DNA of 64,000 bases from Tetramitus jugosus (GCA_937625935.1 OW569380.1:1-64000), one strand, 5' to 3'; positions 10,010 through 20,234 are shown, counted from the stretch's first letter. The notes: generated from the letters alone by a model not told the origin. Translations and numbers: made by a program.

Positions 10010-10888
10010 ATGGTTTCCCGTTTCAAATTATTGATCATCTTTGTCGTTATCCTTCTGGTCAGCTACCATATCATCATCACAACAATGGTGATTCCCAACA
10101 GAGAGAAACATCCCGTTCGTGAAACAGTTCGTGAACCTGTTCGTGAACCGTTTTTATCGACGGAAGCCACAAAGCAGAGAGTGGTCACAGTTGATCGACA
10201 ACAAAAACAACCAGAAAAGTACATTTTTTATGGACAAGTCAAGGAAGATCAATTGATGCTAAAGTACTTTATGAAGGAGGATGGAACTCTATTGCATCAT
10301 GGCACATTTATTGAGATTGGAGCCTTAGATGGTGTCACATACTCCAACTCCAAATTCTATGAGGATTCATTGGGTTGGAACGGTTTGTTGATTGAACCAC
10401 AACCAGACACTTTTGCAAGGCTTCAACGCAATCGACCAAAGGCTGTTACCGCTCGAGGAGCAGTGTGTTTACAAGAGAGAACGATTGAGATGATTGGCCA
10501 TGGAGCGATGGCAGGCAGGAAGGATACATTGGACTCTCACCATCAGAAAGTTTGGAAAGAAGAAAAGACTTGGACACTTGAGTGCAGCCCCATTCGAAAG
10601 TATGTTGAAGCAGCCAACTTGAAGAGAGTGGACTTTTTCTCAGTCGATGTCGAGGGTGCAGAGTATGAAGTTTTGGCCACATATCCATATGACTCTGTTC
10701 CTGTCTATGCCATTTTGATTGAATTGAATGGAAGAGAAGGATCGAAAGAAAAGGATGAGCAATGTCGTCAATTGTTACGAGAGAAAGGCTTTATTTACTT
10801 GGAAAAGTTTGGTCATGGAGGTTTCAATGAAGTTTGGGTCAACCCGAACAATAAGAGACCTGAATTGCGAAGCATGACTGTGCGATAA
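10010..10888 (+). CDS. FkbM-family SAM methyltransferase, membrane-anchored
   Basis: 292 residues. Residues about 6-27 are a hydrophobic segment with basic residues before it, a likely signal anchor, followed by a short repeat rich in REPVRE. The catalytic domain starts with FIEIGALDGVTYSNS (SAM-binding motif I region) and GWNGLLIEPQPDTF, and includes VDFFSVDVEGAEYEVL, the DVEG block of Methyltransf_21/FkbM proteins. These methylate oxygen atoms of sugars or other small molecules; with the anchor a secretory-pathway location, perhaps glycan modification, is reasonable but inferred. The acceptor is unknown. The gene is intact among pseudogenes. Confidence 0.85.
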   Translation: MVSRFKLLIIFVVILLVSYHIIITTMVIPNREKHPVRETVREPVREPFLSTEATKQRVVTVDRQQKQPEKYIFYGQVKEDQLMLKYFMKEDGTLLHHGTFIEIGALDGVTYSNSKFYEDSLGWNGLLIEPQPDTFARLQRNRPKAVTARGAVCLQERTIEMIGHGAMAGRKDTLDSHHQKVWKEEKTWTLECSPIRKYVEAANLKRVDFFSVDVEGAEYEVLATYPYDSVPVYAILIELNGREGSKEKDEQCRQLLREKGFIYLEKFGHGGFNEVWVNPNNKRPELRSMTVR

Positions 10889-10934
10889 ATACAGTCTTCT
10901 CATCACTGGACATAAGTTCTCTTGTGCTGACATA

Positions 10935-11420
10935 TCAATACAGTTCATGTGTCACAGTAATCGCATACCTACGATCATAACTTTGATAGCTATCAACTTG
11001 ATACGATTCATACAAGTTACGGTCGTTGGCATTTCGAAGCGATGCCATGACAGCAGACCAACAACCTCTTTTATTGCCACCTCTGTTTCCTCTTTGTTTG
11101 TTTCCACCTCTGGAACGACCTCTTGTAGATGTGCTAGCAGCAGAAGCAGGCAATTTATGCACTGTAATCTTGATATCCAATCCATGGAACACTTGAGTAA
11201 TAATGTTCTTGACTAGATCTCACTGTAATTGATCCAATCCACATCCGATCACAGGCATGCTCAATCGATGAACATCGCTAGCAATCATGTGATCCCTCAT
11301 CATTGTGAGACTTGACTCCAATGCTTGATACTGGTAGGCAAATCTGTTGTTATCCTCATAATTTTACACCAGTTGATGACTCATGAGCTGGCCCAGAGTG
11401 GCATACGGGGTCAACAAGGA
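10935..11420 (-). pseudogene. Macro-domain (ADP-ribose phosphatase-like) fragment with RGG tail
   Basis: Reading leftward, the minus strand encodes a segment with LSMPVIGCGLDQLQ followed by a stop and DLVKNIITQVFHGLDIKITVH. This matches the C-terminal part of macro domains of the Poa1p/ADP-ribose-1''-phosphatase group, which read PRIGCGLD.L.W..V..II...F....ITV. The stop (TGA near 11220) is exactly where the conserved Trp (TGG) belongs, so a single change made it. A glycine/arginine-rich tail follows. An upstream in-frame stop near 11360 also interrupts the domain, and the N-terminal half is absent. Confidence 0.6.
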
Positions 11421-11869
11421 AATGACAGAGCGCATCTATCTCGCGATTAGAAACAAAACTACATCAAAAGTATCGATGATTCACTGAACTGTGTGCCTTC
11501 TGCGCACATATCAGTTAAAAATCTTCCGTCTCATCAGCTTCTGTAATTATAAGAAGCATTGCATTGTCCATCTGTAGTAGTAGTAGTTCTGTCATTGCAT
11601 CAGTCGGTGCTCCTTGGGTTACTACTTCTATAAGAAGTACTCTAACACTCGATATCAGATGGACAATGAAATGACTCAAAATGATGGAGATTTTTAACTT
11701 TAAAGACTACACGTATTAATAAAAACAATCCGATAGTTTGAACGTTAGCATAAATGCCTCGTCATTTAATTTGTGACGTGCATGAATGGGACAATCAAAT
11801 TCTTACTGTCCCTATTTACGGTCTAGCGAACCTACAGCCAAGGGAACGGGCTTGGGTTAGTCAGCGGGT
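11421..11869. other. Stretch without a gene; contains a short inverted repeat
   Basis: No usable frame. Perfect 13-bp arms CATTGTCCATCTG (11562-11574) and its complement (11656-11668) flank about 80 bp, which could be a decayed small inverted-repeat transposon, but no target duplication is visible. Confidence 0.4.
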
Positions 11870-12165
11870 TTGGCCAAAAAACCAAACCAACAATATCCAA
11901 TAACTGCCATAAACAATCCACCAATGAGTATGAGCAAAGGAAACGCAAAGGCCTTAGCTGTCACTGCATATGACATCCAAATGATGCTCGCCTGTGAGGT
12001 CCACAAGGGTACCAAGAACTGCGAGAAGGCTATGGAAAAGTACGTCCACACCAGAAGAGTTTCTGATGTTCACTTGTTGAACTTGGGTAAGACTTGGGAA
12101 AAGTAGATGCTTGCTGCAAGAATCATCGTTACCATTGAAAACCCATCTGATATCTGTGCTATCTC
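11870..12165 (+). pseudogene. RPSA pseudogene: Ribosomal protein SA (uS2) N-terminal pseudogene
   Basis: The frame contains AYDIQMMLACEVHKGTKNCE, MEKYVHTRR, VHLLNLGKTWEK, then TAG, then MLAARIIVTIENPSDICAIS. This is the N-terminus of the small-subunit protein uS2/RPSA (EDIQ.MLA..VH.GTKN...ME.Y...R..DG.HIINLGKTWEKL..AARIIVAIENP.D). The TAG replaces the codon expected for Leu after TWEK. Similarity ends after CAIS, where the real protein continues for about 200 more residues. It is therefore a truncated copy with a nonsense mutation, not a working gene. Confidence 0.85.
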
Positions 12166-12785
12166 TGAATGTGTTCCACCTCGTAATCGCAATACGTTTC
12201 CGTTGCCACGTAGGTTTCTGTTCGGGTGGTTGTTGTGGGCAGAGGACTGGTGTCAGTCAGGGATTGTCTTGGGCACCCATTGTGTTTCATACACTGGAAC
12301 AACACCTCGACGTTGCGACGTTCGGAATAGGTTTCCATGATGGGTTCCATACATTCTTTGCAATGCTTGGTGAGCTTGTAAGTCAGGCCACTGAACAAGA
12401 TTCACATCACGAGACGAGCAATCAAGTAAAGATTGAACAAGTTCTTGAGAGACTCACTGATTGTAATTCCCGCTTCATCTCCTTCTCATCGATTATTATC
12501 ACATTCTCAGCAAGTTTCATCAATTCACAATATCTGGCTGCTGTCTTTTCTTCCATGTGTTGATCTTTCATCCAGAGAGGGATTATTTTGCTTGTAGAAG
12601 AATGATTTACAGCAACTGTTGAATGGATGCCCAAAACGGGTATCAGTGGAGTTTAACCTCAAGAAATGACGGAATGTCGTGTCAGCAACGGAAGTAGCCG
12701 TTGAGTTCGGAAGATAATCCCCTGTTACAGTTTGTCAGGAACTCAATTCCTCACAAAAAAAACAAAACAACACAAGGACACGACA
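12166..12785. other. Stretch with decayed minus-strand coding sequence
   Basis: Minus frames at 12634-12422 and 12398-12159 read like pieces of one broken protein with regularly spaced cysteines (KHCKECMEPIMETY, LFQCMKHNGC), separated by a frame change and stops. I do not recognise the family. The last ~60 bp before 12786 are AC-rich, the likely leader of the next gene. Confidence 0.35.
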
Positions 12786-15500
12786 ATGGACTCAAAACGT
12801 GCTGCAGCTAATATTAAGAACGTGCAATCGCAGTTGAGCAAGTTGGAACAAAAAGCAACATCCAAAACCCTCATCAACAATTTGACAATGTATCAGAGAG
12901 ATCTGGCAACTGTCGACAAGAATTTGAATGAGTTGGTCAATGCCAAATTGGAAGGCAGTGAGTTTGAAAGCCAAATCCAAGAGTTAATCCAACACAAGCA
13001 CCGTATTGAACAAGCAGCCAAAGATACATTGATTGAAGCAGAAGTTGATCGTGTGAGAAGGACTTATGAGACAAAGATTAAGGGTGCCAAATTCTCTGAC
13101 AAGGAAGCTGCTGTATTAGAGGGAAGCTTTAATGACTTGAAGCAAAAGTATCCAGAGTCCAATGTAGTGGAACAATTCATTCAAGAAGCAAGAATAGCCA
13201 TTGCAGACAAGTTGGGTGTGTCTGCACCTCAGCCTTCAGCTTCAACTGTTTCAGCGGTTACAACTACTACCACATCTACTCCTCTTGTTGCTGCAAAGAA
13301 GGAGACACCAATTGCTACTGCAACCTCATCTCCTGCAGTGCAACCTGCACTTGGATCTGAGGCGTTTTTCAAGAATGCAGCAATTGCCAAAATAGAGTCT
13401 CAGCTGGATTCTGCCCAGAGCAGTGCATCTAAGCCAACATCGACTGCAGAGTCAGCTTTGGAGAGAGCAAAGGGCTACTTGAAAGATGCTCAAGCAAAAT
13501 TAAGCAGTGAAATCGAGCAGTTCAACTATTTGGATCATTTCAATCAGCGATACACAGCCATTCGCCAACAGATCGCAGTGACACATGCTGAGAAGGATCT
13601 GAGTGCTGTGGAGAAGAAACTTGTGCAAGCAGAGCAAAAGGTCTCAAAGGGTTTGGGTTCCGCTACCTTTGACAAGGTGATCAGGGATTATGATGTTCTC
13701 ATCTCTGAAGTTAAGGGCAAGAAGGATACATTCTCAGCAATCGAATCACAATGGCAACAGCTAGTTGAGAAGCACGAGCAACTTTCAGTACAGTTCCAGC
13801 AAAAAAACAAGGATGTGACAGCTGGTCAGCAACAAGAAGAACAATTGAAGTTTGCAAGGTCTGCAATTGCTCACTTGGAGAGCTCTCTCGAGACAGGCAA
13901 GAAAGAAACAGTTGATGGCTCATTCCCAGCCAGTATCCGTGTTGACTTCTTTAACTGGGCTCGTTATAATGTTTCAGACGCCATCGGATCAAGTGAAACA
14001 AAAGATTACAATGTCTTCACCAACATCATTCATAACTGTGAAGTTATTGAGAGAATGAACATTGAGGGAACTGCAAGTGAGTTGCAGGCTCTCAAAGATG
14101 AAGCTGCCAAGTGCCATGCCATGCACTGCACTCAAGTATGTCTAACAAATCAATCTGATGGATATCTCCAATATCTGGCAAGATTCCCAAAGACCAGAGC
14201 TTATGCCCTCAAGAGACTCAGAGAAGAAATCAGATATAAGCATTTTGCAAAAGCAATCCACATGCTTCAAACTGACAAGAAGTATAACTTCTCAGATCCA
14301 GTAAAGACTCAGCCAGCTTCACTTGTCGATGAGCCTGATAACATTGAAGAGTGGTTGAAGCCTGACTATAAGACAGTAACTCCAAACAGTGTTAATGGAC
14401 AGTGTGGCTACATGTCCTTTGCCAATGCTCTTATTCCAAAGAATAATTCTGCCCGTCAAGCAGAGCAAACATTTACTTTGGGCAAGGACACTCACATCTA
14501 TGCAAGATGTTTCTGGCCTCAGAAGATTAATGAGATTCCAATTGCTTACGGTCCTAACAATAACTTAATACAACCACCAGCTACCCTGTCTCCAGTATTC
14601 CTTCATATGGAGTTGTTACTATTCGTAACAGTTGATGGAAAGAGATTTGAAAGGCTAGATCTACCTAAGAAGGCCTTGGCATACATGGTTGAGGACAGTG
14701 ACAGAGAGAATTCTTTCTACAATGATGCCACCACTTGCCAATTTGGCTGCTTTGTCAGTGATCTAAAATTGAGCGGATTCATTGAAGATGAATGGGACTT
14801 GATTCCATATCGTTTGACAAAACTTTTCTCCATGCTTTCAGCTGGTAACCATAAGATTGAGTTTGATCTGTGTTACAGATTGGTCACACATAATTACAAG
14901 GTGTTCCCAGGCGTCGATACTGCATGCAGCGAGCCTATTGCAAAGGGAGGATTTAATCTCGTTATTCCAAATGCTAATGCTATCCAATTGGCTGATCCAA
15001 TTCCAACTACCACTAAAACTAGTTCCCAACTCGCATTTGAGGATGCTCAAGAAGCAGAGAAAGCCATTGTTGACTTTTTGAAACAATCTGCTGAGTGGGG
15101 AAGTCGTGCAGACAGAACTGAGACAATTGTATCTGTACAAGTCACAGGCACTTACACTCCAGTCTTTGAGAGAAGAATTGTGGGCGACAGGGTCGTTGAC
15201 GTGCTGGTTCAATACACATTGCCATTCACACTTGTCTCCTACAGATCACCAAAGAAGGGCTGGAACAGAGAGTCCGTTGCAGTGTTTGAACTTAACGCTC
15301 ATACTCCTCGCATTGACAATGTTGCACCAAAGATCCCACCTATTGTGCATGTGTCTGTATCTATTGGCGCCTCTATCGATTTTGATGGTGAAGGAGTGTT
15401 GACTGACAACATTTTGAACAAGTACAATCTGAGAGATGCTTCTTTGGATGAGAATGAGAGACGAGGATTCAATCCAGCTGATCTTCCAGCAAACTTTTAG
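12786..15500 (+). CDS. Large coiled-coil protein of unknown function
   Basis: 904 residues from the ATG at 12786. The first ~125 residues and a long stretch around 200-350 are strongly helical with heptad-like Gln/Glu/Lys patterns (coiled coil); between them is an Ala/Thr/Ser/Pro-rich linker. The C-terminal ~400 residues are a globular region of unknown family containing NGQCGYMSFANALIP, HIYARCFWPQ and RGFNPADLPANF at the end. No signal peptide or membrane segment. A cytoplasmic or cytoskeletal scaffold would fit, but that is a guess. Codon use is like the neighbouring host genes and the frame is uninterrupted. Confidence 0.8.
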   Translation: MDSKRAAANIKNVQSQLSKLEQKATSKTLINNLTMYQRDLATVDKNLNELVNAKLEGSEFESQIQELIQHKHRIEQAAKDTLIEAEVDRVRRTYETKIKGAKFSDKEAAVLEGSFNDLKQKYPESNVVEQFIQEARIAIADKLGVSAPQPSASTVSAVTTTTTSTPLVAAKKETPIATATSSPAVQPALGSEAFFKNAAIAKIESQLDSAQSSASKPTSTAESALERAKGYLKDAQAKLSSEIEQFNYLDHFNQRYTAIRQQIAVTHAEKDLSAVEKKLVQAEQKVSKGLGSATFDKVIRDYDVLISEVKGKKDTFSAIESQWQQLVEKHEQLSVQFQQKNKDVTAGQQQEEQLKFARSAIAHLESSLETGKKETVDGSFPASIRVDFFNWARYNVSDAIGSSETKDYNVFTNIIHNCEVIERMNIEGTASELQALKDEAAKCHAMHCTQVCLTNQSDGYLQYLARFPKTRAYALKRLREEIRYKHFAKAIHMLQTDKKYNFSDPVKTQPASLVDEPDNIEEWLKPDYKTVTPNSVNGQCGYMSFANALIPKNNSARQAEQTFTLGKDTHIYARCFWPQKINEIPIAYGPNNNLIQPPATLSPVFLHMELLLFVTVDGKRFERLDLPKKALAYMVEDSDRENSFYNDATTCQFGCFVSDLKLSGFIEDEWDLIPYRLTKLFSMLSAGNHKIEFDLCYRLVTHNYKVFPGVDTACSEPIAKGGFNLVIPNANAIQLADPIPTTTKTSSQLAFEDAQEAEKAIVDFLKQSAEWGSRADRTETIVSVQVTGTYTPVFERRIVGDRVVDVLVQYTLPFTLVSYRSPKKGWNRESVAVFELNAHTPRIDNVAPKIPPIVHVSVSIGASIDFDGEGVLTDNILNKYNLRDASLDENERRGFNPADLPANF

Positions 15501-15804
15501 ATAAAATGTGCTATTTCTTCTCGAGCAATTCTGCAATGCCCGAGTGAAATAATGGACCGATAATTTTTGTGCCATATCTTTGTTGTTTCGCTCCTTGAGG
15601 TCATACAAAAAGTGTTGCAACTTGTCTTCTGTTGCCAATTCGACAATGAGATTTTATGCATTGATACAACCGAAGTTGCACTCGCGAGATTAGCTCATCG
15701 AACCCGCAGAAAACTGCAGACACCTTTATATTTTTTCCATTCTGGGACCATCCCAAAAAAGAATAATTTAGCCACTCCTCAAACAAAATCTCACAGAAAG
15801 AAAC

Positions 15805-16605
15805 ATGCGCATATGGTCTTTACATCCTAAGTATCTAGACGCCAAAGGAATCGTGGCTCTCTGGAGAGAAACATTACTTGCTCAGAAGGTGCTCCTTGGC
15901 CAGACCAAGGGTTACACAAAGCATCCTCAACTCAATCGATTCCGTCAATCGTTCTCTCCTCTCCACGCAATCTCTTCATATCTCGACCATGTGTACAAGG
16001 AAGCAACAGATCGCGGTTACACGTTTGATCAATCAAAGATTCATTACCAGAAACAGAAGCAAACTGAGAAGAAACTCCTTGTAACCAGAGGTCAGATTCA
16101 ATATGAAATGAAACACTTGCTAAATAAGCTCAAAGTTCGATCTCCCGAGAGGTTTCGAACATTGATCTATGGTCCCAATACTGACGAAAGCGATGAGGAT
16201 GAGGAGAACGAAGATGAAAAGTCCAAAGCAGACCAAGAGAAGGAAACCAAAGCAATAGAACAATTCGTTCAAGGAAACATTGATCCCCACCCTCTGTTCG
16301 AAGTTGTAGAAGGGAATATTGAAACCTGGGAAGTTGTTGAAACATCACCCAAGAAGATAAGTCCCAAGAGTAAGAAAACCAAGACCAAGAAGCAGAAAGT
16401 AGAAGAAGAGAAGCATCAAACTCTAATCATCGAGCCATCCTACCCAGTTACTGAGGTTTCAGAGAACAGACGAGTAACAAGGCAACTTTCAAGAAAGATG
16501 GCAGCTGCAAACACAACGACACCCAATCATCCATCTCCATCAAAGAGAAAAGGAGATTATGATAGTGAATCTTCTCCTCTCAAGAAGTACAAGAGTAAAC
16601 AGTGA
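15805..16605 (+). CDS. Pyrimidine-dimer DNA glycosylase (endonuclease V type) with nuclear-type tail
   Basis: 266 residues. Residues 1 to about 125 match the Pyr_excise family: MRIWSLHPKYLDAKG, LWRE with Glu22 at the position of the catalytic Glu of phage T4 endonuclease V, QTKGYTKHPQLNRF and RGYTFDQSKI. The enzyme cuts the glycosidic bond at UV-induced pyrimidine dimers and nicks the abasic site. The remaining ~140 residues are acidic then Lys-rich (KSKKTKTKKQK, SKRKGDY, LKKYKSKQ) and are not part of the bacterial family; they look like a nuclear-targeting, DNA-binding tail. The family is mainly bacterial and viral, so a transferred gene given a eukaryotic tail is likely. Confidence 0.85.
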   Translation: MRIWSLHPKYLDAKGIVALWRETLLAQKVLLGQTKGYTKHPQLNRFRQSFSPLHAISSYLDHVYKEATDRGYTFDQSKIHYQKQKQTEKKLLVTRGQIQYEMKHLLNKLKVRSPERFRTLIYGPNTDESDEDEENEDEKSKADQEKETKAIEQFVQGNIDPHPLFEVVEGNIETWEVVETSPKKISPKSKKTKTKKQKVEEEKHQTLIIEPSYPVTEVSENRRVTRQLSRKMAAANTTTPNHPSPSKRKGDYDSESSPLKKYKSKQ

Positions 16606-16760
16606 GAGAAACATTTATTCAAATTTCCTTGTATCAGAGACTTTGCAACCCTGCGGGAAAAACTAATGTTCCAGGAAAAACGAACTGGTTGTTCTTCCGG
16701 AGATACTCTTGGTTTTCCTGAGCACTGCATTTGTTCAGAAAATTCAACCAGACGCATCCA

Positions 16761-19700
16761 ATGAGAGTAGTGAAAAGTAGATGCGAAGTGAAATCGTTCA
16801 CGACAGCAAGGTACATGGCATCTCTGCCTAGTTCTCTATCTTCCATGCACAAAGATTCTTTGCCGCCCAACTCTACCAATTCTCATGTCAATGGAGACTC
16901 GATTGCAGAGAGATCATGTACTTTCGACAGAAGAGTAGAAATTGATGACGTTTCACAAATGAACAAGACCCATATTGATCGTTTGTTTCAAGTGAGAAAT
17001 TTGGATGATATTCGATTTGTAATTCGTGAGGCTATCAAGAATCAAAAACATGTTTCTGTGAGAGGGCAAGCACATACCATGGGTGGTCAAAGTATTACTC
17101 AGGGAGGATATGTGATTGATATGAAGTATATGAATCGCATGGAACTCTTAGCACCGCAAGAAGGCACTCATGCTCACAATACCAATAACAATGCGATGAG
17201 AATGGTACGTGTTGAGTGCGGTGCCACTTGGGGCGAACTATTGTACTATTTAAACCAATTTGGCTTAGCCCCAATGATCATGCAGTCTTACTGTTCATTC
17301 TCCATTGGAGGAACGATATCTGTCAATGCACATGGTGTCACATCAGACTTTGCTATGCATGAATCTATTGTGAGCATAGAACTAATCAATGATCGTGGTG
17401 AAATCGTAGTGTGCGACAACGTTGGCAAAAATCAACACTTGTTTCGCAATGTTGTTGGTGGTTTTGGACTCTTTGGAGTGTTACACTCTGTCACACTCAA
17501 AGTCGTGCCCAATAGCAAGATGTATTTGGAATCTGCACTGATCAAACAACCAGAGCATTTCAAGCACTACTATGAGCAATTATTGAACGACGACTCGGTA
17601 GAGGTAAAAATTGCTCGAATTAACATCACCAATATGAGAGACATTTATCTCACCGTCTTTAGAAAGATTGGAAACAGTAATACTGGTACGATATCAGACC
17701 TCGGAGATGAACCAAAACAGATGAGTCTGTTGTACAGATTGATTTACAAATGGTTTATTCCTCTTCATATTATGCAAAAAGTACGTTATGCCTTGGAAGG
17801 TTATCTTCATAGACCATTAGATTGGGATGGCCATGGGGATCGCAATGTATTAATGTATGAATCAGCCGATTCTCTGGCGAAACTGTGGCAACCGTTGATT
17901 CCCCTGGACCGTACCTTTATTCTTCAGGAGTACTTTGTGCCCCATGACAACTTTGTACCTTGGATGGAAGAACTTCACACTTTGTTCAGAAGTAACAAAC
18001 TAAAACTCAGCAAACTATTGAATATTACAATTAGGTACATTAGAAAGGACCAAACATCCAACCTACCATATGCCCCAAGTAACATGTTTTCTTTCGTGTT
18101 TTACTATCGTACTCGAAGAACTACAGACGCTGATGAGGAACTACGAACGATTCACATGAAGCTGAATGACATGGCACTCAAATATAGTGGAACATTTTAT
18201 TTACCTTATAGGCATCACTATTCCCTCGAACAATTATGTCAGGCTTACCCAAATATTTCAGAATTCTTTCAGAATAAGGCACTTTATGACAAATCTAACC
18301 TCTTTTCAAACACTTGGTATCAAGCCTGGGCACCACATTTCATTGAAAGGTTGCATAACGTAATCCACTCCCACAGTATTGAAAACCAGCATGAGACGAC
18401 ACCCTTGAAGATGAGCCATATCGAACCACATCGAGATCGCTCCTTGATTGAAGTAATTCGCTCTATTCCACTCAAAAAGAAGTTTGAAAAGTTTCTTTTT
18501 ACAGTGTTCAACATTGAAAATCCCAGAGCACTCCTTGCTCTTACGACGCGCATTGTTTGGAGCAAAGTCAACAAGACAGATTTAGATGTTTATCAAGAAC
18601 TTCAAGATACTCTGCGAAATCGATCACCAGCATTCTACTTTACTGCTAGAAATGCTTACATGACTGTCCGACAATTGGTTGACCAGAGAAAAGAGATTAG
18701 TGATGAAGTTGTATCAATTGTATCTCGTCTTGGTATGGCAGGTGCTATCCAAAGTTATGCTTCCTTTGGAGATGCAGGAAGATTAGTTCAATCACTAAAG
18801 AAAAAGTTGAAAATGAAAGGAAAAACCTATATTATCCATGACAAACAGAACATCATGGATGTTATTGAACGAGGAAGTATCAGATCTGTTGGTACGTTTA
18901 TTTCATTCGACTACAACAATGTCAATGATATTAATATAGAATCGAATAGTGTGGACCTTGTGACAATCAGCATGGGTCTACATCACTTCCGAGTTGAAAA
19001 ACTTGACACAGTTTTGCAACTGGTGTATCGCATTCTCAAACCTGGAGGTGTTTTCATTTTTAGAGAACATGACGCAAGACCAGAGATTATCCCTCTTCTT
19101 GATGCTGCTCATACAATCTTTAATGCTGTAACTGGTGTTCCTTTAGAAGAGGAAAGTTCCGAAATCCGTCTCTTCAGAAGTGTTAATGAATGGCGAAGTA
19201 TTGTAACTGCCTCTGGATTTCAAGATTCTTATCTCTATGAGTTGCAGCATGATGATCCCACTGAAGATTTCATGTTATGCTTTACGAAGCCTATCGCACC
19301 ATTGATGGAACAAACGTTAACGAGTCAACTTGACGATATCAGACACGATTTAACATCAAAGGGCATTCAATTGATTCAATCCAATTCTGCGTCGAGCTAT
19401 TTTAGATTGAATGAATGGATGATTGTCCGATTTGTTAAGGAGTACGCGGCATTCTTGAATCATACTCCATGGTACCAATTTCCCTACAATCGATACACCA
19501 AACTATTCTGGCAAAGTCTCATGAATAACACACTATCTGTTGCTAGAACCAGAGGCTGGCTTCAAGCCTTGACCGATCCAGGAATGGTCATGAATGGAGT
19601 AATGGCTACAGTTCTGACCCTGTTCTTCAGTCAACTGAGTCTGTTAGCTCTTCCAATCAAGTTGGCGCTCAGTAGTGGTCAGAAGAAGGTTGAAGTAGAA

Positions 19701-20234
19701 CAGCTGATTATCTCTTCCGGACATTTGATTGAATGGTCTCGCATCGACCAACGTATTACAGTCAAGAAGGTTCTCAAGTTGCCATCTGTTATTGGTAACG
19801 TAAATCATGATGAACTCGTGTCGGGACTCATTCAGGACCACGAGAAGGGATCATATGTGTTTCTGTTAGAAATTCCCAGGCATCAACCATTCACTGAAAT
19901 CTTAATGAATATGGTAAAAACAAACCGAGAACCTGTGGAACTATTGCAAATCTCAGGTCAGAGTGATGACCTTTTGGTTGAAATTTTGGTCTTAGAACAT
20001 CCGAACATGCAGAATTCGGGAGAGTATGTCAACTCGGTAATTACCGAACTGAAGCAAAAAGTGGGAGATCTGTCTTGTCTCGAAGTGTTATACCAATTCC
20101 AATACCCCAACCCAGAAATTGGCGGTGTCCATGTGGCCCTCAAGGTACAAATTCCAAAACTTCTTCAAGTGTTAGCAGCTTGCCATAACATGAACAATGT
20201 CATTCGAGTGATTCAAGCATATGACTTCATCTAA
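16761..20234 (+). CDS. FAD-linked oxidase fused to a SAM methyltransferase
   Basis: 1,157 residues from the ATG at 16761. Residues about 70-270 are a PCMH-type FAD-binding domain: VSVRGQAHTMGGQS, YVIDMKYMNRM, VECGATWGELLYYLNQFGL, FSIGGTISVNAHGVTSDF, GGFGLFGVLHSVTLKV. A substrate domain follows to about residue 550, resembling sugar-lactone or sterol oxidoreductases (D-arabinono-lactone oxidase/DHCR24 class). Residues about 650-850 contain a class I methyltransferase with VDLVTISMGLHHF and ILKPGGVFIFREHD. The remaining ~300 residues are unassigned and include a hydrophobic stretch near FFSQLSLLALPIKLAL. Oxidation and methylation of the same metabolite, possibly membrane-linked, is a reasonable inference. 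The frame is intact; the substrate is unknown. Confidence 0.8.
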   Translation: MRVVKSRCEVKSFTTARYMASLPSSLSSMHKDSLPPNSTNSHVNGDSIAERSCTFDRRVEIDDVSQMNKTHIDRLFQVRNLDDIRFVIREAIKNQKHVSVRGQAHTMGGQSITQGGYVIDMKYMNRMELLAPQEGTHAHNTNNNAMRMVRVECGATWGELLYYLNQFGLAPMIMQSYCSFSIGGTISVNAHGVTSDFAMHESIVSIELINDRGEIVVCDNVGKNQHLFRNVVGGFGLFGVLHSVTLKVVPNSKMYLESALIKQPEHFKHYYEQLLNDDSVEVKIARINITNMRDIYLTVFRKIGNSNTGTISDLGDEPKQMSLLYRLIYKWFIPLHIMQKVRYALEGYLHRPLDWDGHGDRNVLMYESADSLAKLWQPLIPLDRTFILQEYFVPHDNFVPWMEELHTLFRSNKLKLSKLLNITIRYIRKDQTSNLPYAPSNMFSFVFYYRTRRTTDADEELRTIHMKLNDMALKYSGTFYLPYRHHYSLEQLCQAYPNISEFFQNKALYDKSNLFSNTWYQAWAPHFIERLHNVIHSHSIENQHETTPLKMSHIEPHRDRSLIEVIRSIPLKKKFEKFLFTVFNIENPRALLALTTRIVWSKVNKTDLDVYQELQDTLRNRSPAFYFTARNAYMTVRQLVDQRKEISDEVVSIVSRLGMAGAIQSYASFGDAGRLVQSLKKKLKMKGKTYIIHDKQNIMDVIERGSIRSVGTFISFDYNNVNDINIESNSVDLVTISMGLHHFRVEKLDTVLQLVYRILKPGGVFIFREHDARPEIIPLLDAAHTIFNAVTGVPLEEESSEIRLFRSVNEWRSIVTASGFQDSYLYELQHDDPTEDFMLCFTKPIAPLMEQTLTSQLDDIRHDLTSKGIQLIQSNSASSYFRLNEWMIVRFVKEYAAFLNHTPWYQFPYNRYTKLFWQSLMNNTLSVARTRGWLQALTDPGMVMNGVMATVLTLFFSQLSLLALPIKLALSSGQKKVEVEQLIISSGHLIEWSRIDQRITVKKVLKLPSVIGNVNHDELVSGLIQDHEKGSYVFLLEIPRHQPFTEILMNMVKTNREPVELLQISGQSDDLLVEILVLEHPNMQNSGEYVNSVITELKQKVGDLSCLEVLYQFQYPNPEIGGVHVALKVQIPKLLQVLAACHNMNNVIRVIQAYDFI

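Noticed and set aside
12159-12634. Cysteine-rich mitochondrial import-type gene on the minus strand
   Set aside because: Cys spacing is suggestive but stops and frame changes split it, and the spacing does not fit a clean twin CX9C or CX3C pattern.
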